NCBI RefSeq assembly: GCF_014863405.1
Contig: NZ_JACZZA010000013.1
Coordinates: forward strand, 62,001-126,000
Source: Dyella acidiphila
GTDB taxonomy: Bacteria > Pseudomonadota > Gammaproteobacteria > Xanthomonadales > Rhodanobacteraceae
Direction: 5' to 3'
Length of the DNA stretch: 64,000 nt
The notes under the pieces: generated by a model
What the model was told of the DNA's origin: nothing
The model's database searches: none
What the model saw: the letters and a program-made list of their open reading frames with translations, nothing else
Made by a program: the position numbers and the translations under genes
In this document: piece after piece, positions 36,043 through 44,500 of the stretch
Layout of the letters: every line of letters starts with the position of its first letter
Numbering within the stretch: position 1 is the first letter of the stretch

Positions 36043-37389
36043 TCAGTTCACCAGGCAGGTGCCCACCTGCGCCGCCGTAAAGGCGCCGCGGCCTAAGGTC
36101 AGGAAGGCCAGGCCGGTGCCCGGTCCGATCATCGTCACGCTGCTACGCAGGGTGGCGTTGTACGGCGACTCCAGCAAGCCGCGCGTGCTGGTCAGATCCG
36201 CGCCATTGCCATCGGCATTGCCCAGCAGATAGAGCACAGACACGATCGGATAGGTACCACTCGGCAGAATGCTGCCGCCGACACCCGCAACGGCATAGTC
36301 CGCCGGCGGCACCAGTGCGATGCATTGCGTGGTGGGTGCAGGCGAAAGCGTGCTGACCGTGCCGTCCGCGCCAACCGCCTTGTTGAACACCAGGTCGGCC
36401 GACGTGATCGTCAGCGGACTGCCGAAGTTGGTCAGCGGACTGCTGCCGTTTACATCGGCAAACTGCATGGACGGGTTTAACGCCATGGCGTTATTCGTTT
36501 CCACATAACCGATGCTGCCGGCGATGCTTTCGACCGCTGTCGCCAGGGCGCGATTGCCGCTGGAAGCGGTCCAGTTGCTGGGTATCGCAGGCAGCACGTT
36601 CGCCACCACATTGGTAAATGCCTGGTCGATGACGAAGTGACCATTGGTGATCACGCTGGCACATACGTTCACCAGATGGTTGCTGAGGCTCAAGGTAGTG
36701 CCCGTAGCATCCGCGCGATACTGCACATTGATCGGCGTGGACGGGATGGCATGGCCGGTCGGCAGGGTGAATGCGCTGGCCAGGCTCGCATCGTTCCAGT
36801 TGGTCACGTTGCCGGAGAAGATTTCGCAAAGCTGTGCATCGCTGAAATTCACTTCGGACGCCACCACTTCGGTGCCGGAGCTGTCCACCAGGTTGAACGC
36901 GATCGCAATCGCACCGACCAGCGCCGGAAATTGCGTGGGATAAGCGCCTGAGGCATGGCCGGCGATATACGCGCTGAAATTGGCCTGGCTCATGCCGTAG
37001 GCCGAGGAAATGTAGTTCGGCTGGAGCAGATCCGTGCGTCCGGCGCCGGCAGCATCGAGGCCGTGATAAATGCCACCGGTGCTGGTGCAACTATTTTGCA
37101 CGCTGAAGCCCGGCGCTTTCGCCAGCAGATTCATGGCGTCGCCGTCGCCGGTCTCGCAATATGACACGCTGGGACCACCCGCCAGCAGCGTGAATTCCCC
37201 GAACAGGGAGCCGCTGCCGGCAGGATAAATGGGATTGCTGCTGCTGAAGCCCGCATAGCCGTACGCGGGCATGGTCGCGCCGCCACCGACGAGCGCGGTG
37301 CCGGCATGGCATACGGAAACAACGGCCAACGCCAACGCACCCATCATCCATTTGGCGTACTGGCCGATCTTGCTGGATTTACGGTTCAT
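36043..37389 (-). CDS. PstS-like secreted substrate-binding protein, paralogue 1
   Basis: A 448-residue protein starting at ATG 37389 behind GAGG. The signal peptide ends near CHAGTAL. The mature part shows the periplasmic phosphate-binding (PstS/PBP-like) pattern: VGGGATMPAYGYAGF, FPALVGAIAIAFNLV, LCEIFSGNVTNWND and RADATGTTLSLSNHL, which in PstS line the phosphate site. A CLVN end follows TAAQVGT. No PstCAB transporter is near. Such stand-alone PstS-like and DING-like proteins are often type II secretion cargo made on phosphate starvation; that link is from family knowledge. It is a close paralogue of 39133-40548 and lies in tandem with the YVTN gene. Confidence 0.82.
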   Translation of the reverse strand: MNRKSSKIGQYAKWMMGALALAVVSVCHAGTALVGGGATMPAYGYAGFSSSNPIYPAGSGSLFGEFTLLAGGPSVSYCETGDGDAMNLLAKAPGFSVQNSCTSTGGIYHGLDAAGAGRTDLLQPNYISSAYGMSQANFSAYIAGHASGAYPTQFPALVGAIAIAFNLVDSSGTEVVASEVNFSDAQLCEIFSGNVTNWNDASLASAFTLPTGHAIPSTPINVQYRADATGTTLSLSNHLVNVCASVITNGHFVIDQAFTNVVANVLPAIPSNWTASSGNRALATAVESIAGSIGYVETNNAMALNPSMQFADVNGSSPLTNFGSPLTITSADLVFNKAVGADGTVSTLSPAPTTQCIALVPPADYAVAGVGGSILPSGTYPIVSVLYLLGNADGNGADLTSTRGLLESPYNATLRSSVTMIGPGTGLAFLTLGRGAFTAAQVGTCLVN

Positions 37390-37565
37390 GACGCACCTCG
37401 TTGTACACAGCCTTCCGATTGAAGGCGTGTCCTCTGCTACGCCGCTGGCGTGACGCAGATATGAAGCGATAGCGTCGAAGAAGGTGTCGATTTGATGACC
37501 GCCGTGCATGTGCTCGCCGATCGCAAGCCGCGCGCAGCTATCGCCGAGCGTTTCATGCCCGGCAA

Positions 37566-37595
37566 GAAAACGGCCATCTCTTGCGAGATGGCCGT
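37566..37595 (-). terminator. Terminator of the YVTN gene
   Basis: ACGGCCATCTC (37570-37580) pairs perfectly with GAGATGGCCGT (37585-37595); read leftward it is followed by TTTTC. It lies 42 bases beyond the YVTN stop. Confidence 0.82.
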
Positions 37596-37636
37596 CTGCA
37601 TCACTTCCGTAGCGGAAGAATCGTCTCAGTCCGCGT

Positions 37637-38608
37637 TTACCAGTTGACCGGCTGGGTCGCCACGGCGACCGGATCGTTGCCCACGTTGACCGTGGCCAGC
37701 GAGCCGCCGAACGGATTGATCACGGAAACCGTGTTGGAGCCGCTGTTGGCGACGTATACGTTGCCGCAGCTGACCGCGAGTGCATCCGGACCCACGCCCA
37801 CGGTTACCGTCTCCACCGCCTTGCCGTCGAACGGGGTGATCACCGACACGGTGTTGGCGTTGTAGTTGGCGACATACATCAACGCGCCGAAGAACTGCAG
37901 CGCCAGCGCGTTCGCGCCGCTGCCTGCGCCGATCGTGGACGTCACGGTATTGGAGCGGGTGGAAATCACCGAGACGTTGCCGGCGTTAAAGGCGGTGGCA
38001 TACACGTGCGCGCCATCGGGGCTGACGGCGAGGCTGTACGGATCGTCGCCCAGGGCCACGGTGGCGGACACGGTGTTGTTGGAGACGTTGATCACCGAGA
38101 CATTCTCGGAGCCGAGATTGCCCACATACACATTGGCGCCATTCGGGCTCACCGCCAGGCTGAAGGGCTGCTCGCCTACCGAGACCGTGGCGGCCACGGT
38201 ATCGTTGCTGGCGGCGATCACCGAGACGGTGTTGGAATTGGAATTGACCACGTACACATAGGCGCCGTTCGGGCTGACCGTTACGGCGGCAGGGGCACCG
38301 CCGACCGGCACCGTGGCGGACACGGCGTTGCTGGCCGCGTTGATCACGGAAACCGTGTCATTGCCGAAGTTGGCCACATACACGGTGCTGCCATCGGGGC
38401 TGACCGCCACGCCCGAGGGCGAGGTTCCCACCGGAATCGTGGCGCTCACCGTGTTGCGGATCGTGTCGACCACGGAAACGGTGTTGTCGTTGTAGTTGGC
38501 CACATAGGCATTGTTGTTGTGGGCGAAAGCAGGCAGCGTCGCCACCATCAGCAGCGGCAGCGCGCAACGGGCCCAACGGCGCGTATTGAACTTGGATTGA
38601 CCAGTCAT
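37637..38608 (-). CDS. Secreted YVTN beta-propeller protein
   Basis: A 323-residue protein with a signal peptide ending near PAFAHNN (residue 29-31). The rest is seven repeats of about 42 residues of the type VYVANFGNDTVSVINAASN, each with an SPDG/SPNG turn, which closes as a seven-bladed propeller. The family (40-residue YVTN/NHL-like repeats) is common in cell-surface and secreted proteins; partner and function are unknown. It sits between the two PstS-like paralogues, all leftward, each with its own terminator, so they form neighbours rather than one operon. Confidence 0.85.
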   Translation of the reverse strand: MTGQSKFNTRRWARCALPLLMVATLPAFAHNNNAYVANYNDNTVSVVDTIRNTVSATIPVGTSPSGVAVSPDGSTVYVANFGNDTVSVINAASNAVSATVPVGGAPAAVTVSPNGAYVYVVNSNSNTVSVIAASNDTVAATVSVGEQPFSLAVSPNGANVYVGNLGSENVSVINVSNNTVSATVALGDDPYSLAVSPDGAHVYATAFNAGNVSVISTRSNTVTSTIGAGSGANALALQFFGALMYVANYNANTVSVITPFDGKAVETVTVGVGPDALAVSCGNVYVANSGSNTVSVINPFGGSLATVNVGNDPVAVATQPVNW

Positions 38609-39062
38609 GATGAAATAACCTCCGTAGAAGATCGTGGGCGCGGCGATGCGCCCGGCATGAAACGCTCATATCGCGTCGGCATGCGAACTGCTGGAGGATG
38701 CTGTTCAGTACCCCTGACCGGATGGCGCGATACCCATCGCCATCCCGCCGTGCGTTCCGCGCAGCCTGACTGCCACGCGAAACACCCCCTGTTGCGCGCA
38801 TGCCTGCGCTTAACCTGTCCCACCGTAATGCCGTGGTCCCTTTCGCATACCAATGCCTACGGGCCTCGCCCTGCTGCTTTGGTACCCGCCAAGCATGCGC
38901 GCCGGCTATGACGCTAGCTTGAAGTATTGGCGTCCGTGAAAATGTCCTTTTTATTACTTGGCATAATCGATAATCACAGTTGTTTCATATTCATCGTCAT
39001 AAAGCACGATTTTAGAAAATGTGCCGATTCAGGCCGTTCAATAACAGCACGATTATCGCCAT
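38609..39062. other. Intergenic stretch, probable upstream region of the YVTN gene
   Basis: No gene is supported. The right half (38920-39060) is AT-rich, with CCTTTTTATTACTTGGCATA and TTTTAGAAAATGTG. The rightward open frame 38006-38911 running through here is antisense to the YVTN gene and made of its repeats. Confidence 0.35.
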
Positions 39063-39064
39063 GC

Positions 39065-39096
39065 AAAAAAAGAGGGGATGCTCGCGCATCCCCTCC
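39065..39096 (-). terminator. Terminator of PstS-like paralogue 2
   Basis: GAGGGGATG (39072-39080) pairs with CATCCCCTC (39087-39095); read leftward the stem is followed by TTTTTTT. It lies 37 bases beyond the stop. Confidence 0.88.
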
Positions 39097-39132
39097 TTTC
39101 ATGCTTCCTGCAAGGAAAGCGTGCTGCTCGAC

Positions 39133-40548
39133 TTAGTCGACCAGGCAGTTGCCGACCTGGGCAGCGGTGAAGCTGCGCAGGCCCAGGGTCAGGTACTGCA
39201 GACCCGTGGAGCCGCCGATATCGGTGGCCGAGGCCTGGATGGTGGAGTTGTACGGAGCTTCCAGCAGGCTGCGGGTGTTGGTCAGGTCCGTGCCGTTGCC
39301 ATGCACGTTACCGAACAGGTACGAGATGGCCACGATCGGATAGGAGGTCGACGGCACGATGGTGCCCGGAACAGCGTAGGTCGACGGCTGCACCAGCGCG
39401 ATGCACTGCGTGCTGGGGGCGGTCTGGCTACCGGTGATCAGGGACGAGATCGTGCTGACAACGGCCTGGCCGTTGGTGGCATTGGCACCGTTGATCACGC
39501 TGTTGAAGGCGAGGTCGGAAGCGGCGATGGTGAGCGAGCTGCTGAAGTTGGCAGTCGGGCTCTTGCCGTTCACGGTGGCGATGCTGATGCTCGGAGCGGT
39601 GGCCAGAGCATTGGCGGTTTCGACGTAGCCAATGCTGGCTTCGTTGTTCTGGATCGCAGCAGCAACGGCGGCGTTGCCGCTGGCCGGCAGCCAGCCGGTG
39701 ACCGGGAAGGTCTTGAACAGGCTGTCCACGTTGGTGAAGGCCTGATCGGTCACGAAGTGAGCCGAAGCGGTGCCGCTGCAGGCAAAGGCCAGATGGTTGG
39801 AGAAGCTGAAGGTGGTGCCGCTGCCATCCGAACGATAAGCCACCTTGATGGCCTGGTTCACGGTATGCGTGGCCGGCAGGGTGAAGGCGCCCGACAGATC
39901 CGAATCGCTCCAGTTGTTATCCACGCCGGAGAAGATGTTGCACAGCTGCGCGTCGGTGAAGTTCGCGGTGGTCACCGGCGTGCCCTGGTCGTCGACCAGG
40001 TTGAAAGCGATCGCGACGGCACCGGCAACGGCCGGGAACTGGGTCGGGTAGTCGCTGTTGCCGTGGGTGGCCAGGTAGTTGGAGTAGTCGCTGAAAGCGA
40101 GCGGAGAATCGCCGGCCGCAAAGTTCGGCTGGGTCAGATCCGTGCGGTTCACACCGGTCAGGCCGGCGCCGAAACCAGTAACGGTACCCGCGCTGTTCTT
40201 CACGCAGTTGTTCTGCACGTTATAGCTGGTGCCGCCGATGCTGCCGCCGGCGAGGATATCCTTGCCCGCGCCGCTGCCGGTCAGGCAGTAGGACACGTTC
40301 GGATTGCCCGTCAACGCCTGCCATGCACCGAACAGCGAATGCGTATCGAGTGGGTCGGAAGTATTGGTCGAAGAGGTTCCCCATACTTGCAGATTCGAGG
40401 CGGCGGCGCTGCCCACGTAACCGATCGACGGCAGCGTCGCGCCACCACCAACCTGCGTCTGAGCATGCGAAACGCCAGCCAAAGCCAAGGCAAGAGCAGC
40501 GGCCACCAGCTTGGTGCGGTTGCTCAGCTTGCGAATTCCGTAATTCAT
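39133..40548 (-). CDS. PstS-like secreted substrate-binding protein, paralogue 2
   Basis: A 471-residue protein. The signal peptide ends near SHAQTQV (residue 29-31). It shares the blocks VGGGATLPSIGYVG, FPAVAGAVAIAFNLVDDQGT, LCNIFSGVDNNWSD, RSDGSGTTFSFSNHLAF and the end TAAQVGNCLVD with paralogue 1. The fold is the phosphate-binding PstS type, without the transporter genes. The ATG at 40548 follows GGGGAAAGACC, a good ribosome site. The upstream 380 bases are AT-rich and without genes, fitting a strongly regulated promoter. A role in phosphate capture or as an abundant secreted protein is inference. Confidence 0.83.
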   Translation of the reverse strand: MNYGIRKLSNRTKLVAAALALALAGVSHAQTQVGGGATLPSIGYVGSAAASNLQVWGTSSTNTSDPLDTHSLFGAWQALTGNPNVSYCLTGSGAGKDILAGGSIGGTSYNVQNNCVKNSAGTVTGFGAGLTGVNRTDLTQPNFAAGDSPLAFSDYSNYLATHGNSDYPTQFPAVAGAVAIAFNLVDDQGTPVTTANFTDAQLCNIFSGVDNNWSDSDLSGAFTLPATHTVNQAIKVAYRSDGSGTTFSFSNHLAFACSGTASAHFVTDQAFTNVDSLFKTFPVTGWLPASGNAAVAAAIQNNEASIGYVETANALATAPSISIATVNGKSPTANFSSSLTIAASDLAFNSVINGANATNGQAVVSTISSLITGSQTAPSTQCIALVQPSTYAVPGTIVPSTSYPIVAISYLFGNVHGNGTDLTNTRSLLEAPYNSTIQASATDIGGSTGLQYLTLGLRSFTAAQVGNCLVD

Positions 40549-40936
40549 GGTCTTTCCCCATAGCGCTTATACCCCCGGAATTGGGGGCCGAAACTTTTTA
40601 CCTCTGCGCAATGACGAGGAAATTAAGTATTGATGTCGACTAATATGCCGCGTTGATTACAGCGACGATTTATTGCTCTGATTAGAAAGTTCATCTTTTT
40701 TGTAATAGAACTTTTATGTGATGCATTGCGCACCGCTCGTCGAACGCGAGCCACGTTATCACACAAATTCACATTTTGTAGGCATTTGTATTTCTAAACT
40801 CAAGTGGGATTGCTGCAACCTGATTTGTACGATGGCAAAAGCGCAGACTTCGCCGCGGCAGCCATTCAAAGGTTTACGCACCCCCACATGTCATGCGCAT
40901 CGCCGCCCCGCACTACGCGATACCAATCCGGTGAAT
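40549..40936. other. Intergenic stretch of 388 bases upstream of PstS-like paralogue 2
   Basis: No gene is supported. The stretch is markedly AT-rich (TTCATCTTTTTTGTAATAG and ACAAATTCACATTTTGTAG) and must hold the paralogue 2 promoter. A hairpin CCCCCGGAATTGGGGG lies near 40572-40587, inside the leader. Confidence 0.45.
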
Positions 40937-41380
40937 TCAATGCGAACAGCCGCAAGACATCGGCTGATAAATCGCCTCAAATTCCCGCAGCATGGAATAA
41001 ACCTCGCGATCCAGTTCGGGCACGCCGGCAAGCATTAAAAGTTCGTCGTTTTTCAGCGTGCCCAGCACGCACCGGATTGCCGAGCGGTGACCTTCCATGC
41101 ACCACGCGTTCAATATTTTCATTAACTTGATCAGCAACAGGCCTTTTACCCGGCTGGTGCCGTCGCGGCTTCGTTTCAACTGCTTTTCCAGCGAATAAGT
41201 AAGTCGCTTGCTAAAAGCGCGGTCCGAAATCGCATGCAATTGCTCCAATTGCTCGCGCGTGCAGGCTGCAAATAATGATTCGGCCTTATCGTATTGGCGA
41301 AAATCGGAAAGCTGGATCAGTGTCTCGACAAGCGCAGCCTGGTTCACGTCTATTTGCCCCAGTCCATTGTTTGCGTGCAT
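40937..41380 (-). CDS. Hypothetical small helical protein
   Basis: A 147-residue protein starting at ATG 41380; the longer frame to 41422 looks non-coding. It is mostly helical and charged (ALVETLIQLSDFRQYDKAES, REQLEQLHAISDRAFSKRL) and ends with SCGCSH. There is no signal peptide or membrane segment, and I do not recognise it. It lies 179 bases downstream of the giant TpsA gene in the same direction and upstream of the PstS-like gene. Its GC content is slightly lower than average. Confidence 0.55.
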   Translation of the reverse strand: MHANNGLGQIDVNQAALVETLIQLSDFRQYDKAESLFAACTREQLEQLHAISDRAFSKRLTYSLEKQLKRSRDGTSRVKGLLLIKLMKILNAWCMEGHRSAIRCVLGTLKNDELLMLAGVPELDREVYSMLREFEAIYQPMSCGCSH

Positions 41381-41404
41381 ATCCGGGCAACACCCGGCCT
41401 GCCT

Positions 41405-41432
41405 TGCGGGCTGATCCCGCAAAGGTTTTTTC
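41405..41432 (+). other. Rightward terminator-like hairpin behind the TpsA gene
   Basis: TTGCGGG (41405-41411) pairs with CCCGCAA (41417-41423), followed on the + strand by AGG and six T. No + strand gene ends here, so it may bound an antisense transcript or be a leader hairpin of the leftward 147-residue gene. Confidence 0.35.
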
Positions 41433-41559
41433 CGGCGTTACAGGTTCGGCGAGCGAGGTTGCGATGCGCGAGTAACGCATCTCAACCTGCCAGGACGGCC
41501 ATACACCAGTACGTACAGCCAACCGCTTTACTCATCTTTGTTTCGGGGTGCTCCTCTTG

Positions 41560-44500
41560 CTACTCCGCCAACAGCTTGCGCTCGTCCATGGTCAGCGCCT
41601 GCTTGCGCGCACTGCTGAGCCGTCCCGCGCCGAGCACCTGCACGGGACTGTTGGGGTCGTAACCGTTGGAATTCTGATTGATCATTGTGCTGCCATCGCC
41701 AAAGCCAAGTACCTGCACGGCGATAATCGACGGCTGCTTGCTCAATGCATCGTTCTGTTGCTGTTGCACCATGCTCTGCGCCATCTTGCTCACCGCACCG
41801 GCGGCGGACGAAGCGGAGCTCAGCGCACCGACGTTCACGGTCTGCGCCGCCGGCACACCGATCTTGGTGCCTTGCACCTGGATGTTCACCGCGTTCAACA
41901 CTTGGGCGGCGGCTACCACCAGATTGCCGGAGACGCGGATGCCCGCATCGCCTGCATCCACGGTGCCGCGCGGGGCAACCAGATAGACATTGCCCGGCGC
42001 CGCACCCGGCGTGGTCTGCAAGGTGGCGATACCGGCACCGCTCACCTCACCCTTGGCATCGATCAGACAGAAAGCGTCCAGGTCGCACAGATAAGTCGGC
42101 GGCGGTATCACGGCCACCGTCTTCGCACCCTGGCCGGCGTTGATATCGCCGTTGGAACTCCAGATCACCATGTCGCCGCCCTGCTCGGTGAAGATGCGGC
42201 TTTGCGCCAGCAGCAAGCTGCGGTCGGTGAAGATATCTACATTGCCCTGCTCCAGGGTGAGCACGCCCATGCTGTTGGGGCCGGCCACCACGGTGCCGCT
42301 GGAATTGGTGATCACCGGCGGCGCATCCACGCTGCCGATCAGCGCCTGCCCGCCAGGACCCAGAATGCTGACATTGCCGCCCTGCTGGGTCTGGATGGTG
42401 GAGCTGCGGATATCCAGATCGCCGGTGTCCACCGTCTTCGCTTCGCCATTGAGGCCGCCTGCACCGGTACCGTTGTCGGTATAGCCCAGCGCCGCGGGGA
42501 ACAAGCTTTCGATGGCGGCGTAGCCGCGCGCGTACTGGTGGTAGTAGGGACTGCTCGGATCGTTGTAATCCACGCCGACCTGGGCCAGCAGCTTGAAGAA
42601 TTCCTGCTGCACGAATAGCTGCTGCTTATAGGTAGGCAACTGCTGGAAGGCGGTTTCGGCCTGTTGCGTGGTCAGCACTACGTTGAGCTGGTCCTGTGCA
42701 AAGCCGGTATCCGCCACCTGGCCGTCTGCTTGCTGCTCCATGAAAGTGACCAGATCCGGCAGCAGGCTGCCGAAGCCATCCACGCCATTGGCGTTGCTCA
42801 GGTATTGCGTGAGGAAGTTGCTGGTGGCGATGCCCGGCCCCACGCCGAACAACACATCGATGCTGGCGCCATCGTGCGGCAGATACGGATTGAGCGTATT
42901 GCCGATGGTTTCGATGCCGGTCGGGATGGTGGTATTGGCTACTTCGGCGTTGGCATTGAGAATATCGGTCTGGCTGGTGAACGGGCCGATATTGCGGCCG
43001 GCTTCCACATCGAGCGTACCGACGCCGCTCAATTCAATCACCGGCACCAGCTGATAATTCAGGCCAAGCGGTGTCAGCGCATGCAGCACGCCGGGGTTGT
43101 ACTGGGTGTCGTAAATGCTGCCGCCGGCGGCGACGCGGGTGACATCCGACGCATGCGTCTGCTGGCCGATCAGCGACAGATCGACGATGTCCTGGCCCGC
43201 GTAGATCAGCGCCGGCTTGTCCGGCTCGATCAGCATCTGATCCATCTGGATGCCGGTGGACGACGTGGTGCCATTGATGATGCTGCCGCTGAGTGCATAG
43301 ATGCGCACCGGCGTGGTATCGGCATCGTGCAGGCCGGCCTGGTACAACTCGCTTTCGTCGTTGGTCGGCGACGTTCCCCGCTCCAGATAATGTTCCGGAT
43401 TCAGCGTCAGATAGTTCTGGCTGTCGGAGCCTTCCGGCTGCAGCGGCGAGGGCAATAGCGAAGCGGCCGCGTCGATCAGGCCAAAGCCATCCGCGATCGA
43501 TCCGCCCTGCTGGTCCAGATCGTAGTTCTGCTGCACCAGATTGACCGACGTCGCCGCGAGCAGGCTCAGATTGCCGATGGCCGAGGGATACAGGCCGCCT
43601 GCGGTAAGAATATTGATATTGCCGTTCAACGCGGTGAAATCGAGCGTCGAAGGCAGGATGCCGTAACCATTGCTGCTGGTTTGATTGTCGCCAAACACCT
43701 GCGCTTCCCAGGCGAGGCTGCCCAGAGTCAAGTTGCCGGTAGTGGTTACCGCGGTGACTGCCGAGTTGCTGCTATAGCTTTGATAGTCCGGCACGAGGCC
43801 GCCCGGAGCGGCGTACGACGGATCGAGGATATCGGCGATATCCACGCCACTGCGCGCCTGCACCGTCCATTGCGCATCCTGCAGCGCGAGCACGGTGGAG
43901 ACCGCTACCGGCGTATTGCCGATTGCGACGCCGGCCGGACCGGTGGCATTGGCCGGCAGCACGTATGTGAAATCCGAACCGATCAGGCCGCCGGCCGCCA
44001 GGCTGCCCGTGCCTCGAGCGACAAAATAGCTGCCGCTGAGAATGTCGCCGCCCGCGTTGACGGAGAGATTGCCGCCGCCCACGGTGGTGATGGCGGTGGC
44101 CGCGGCATTGGCATACCAGGTGGTGGGCAGCGATACCGACAGATCGCTGATATTGCCGCCCGCGCTGACGGTGACATTGCCGCCCGCACTCATCACGCCC
44201 TGATCGAAATTGGCGAAATTGATCGAGCTGGCGATGGTGTTGCCGTTGGCATCGGTGCTGTTGCCGGTTTCCATCCACGGCCACCAGTACTGGCTGATCA
44301 ACGCACCTTTGGTGCCGGTGATGAGGCCCGTGCTGTCGTAGACCTGTTCGATGCCGTTGATGTTGCCGCCTGCGCTGAGCAGGATGTTGCCCGCGCCGAC
44401 GGGATTGACCTGGCCGGTGACCAGCATGTCCGGCATGCCGGCTACCGGCGCGGCCACGCTTACCGATGTATCTGCGCTGGTGCCCACCGCAGGCGCGCCC

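Noticed and set aside
38006-38911. A 301-codon rightward frame at the YVTN gene
   Set aside because: His/Asp/Gly-rich antisense translation of the propeller repeats.
40637-40790. Clp/CRP-type site upstream of PstS-like paralogue 2
   Set aside because: TGTGA halves occur as direct, not inverted, repeats (AATGTGAATTTGTGTGATAA), so the palindrome is lacking.
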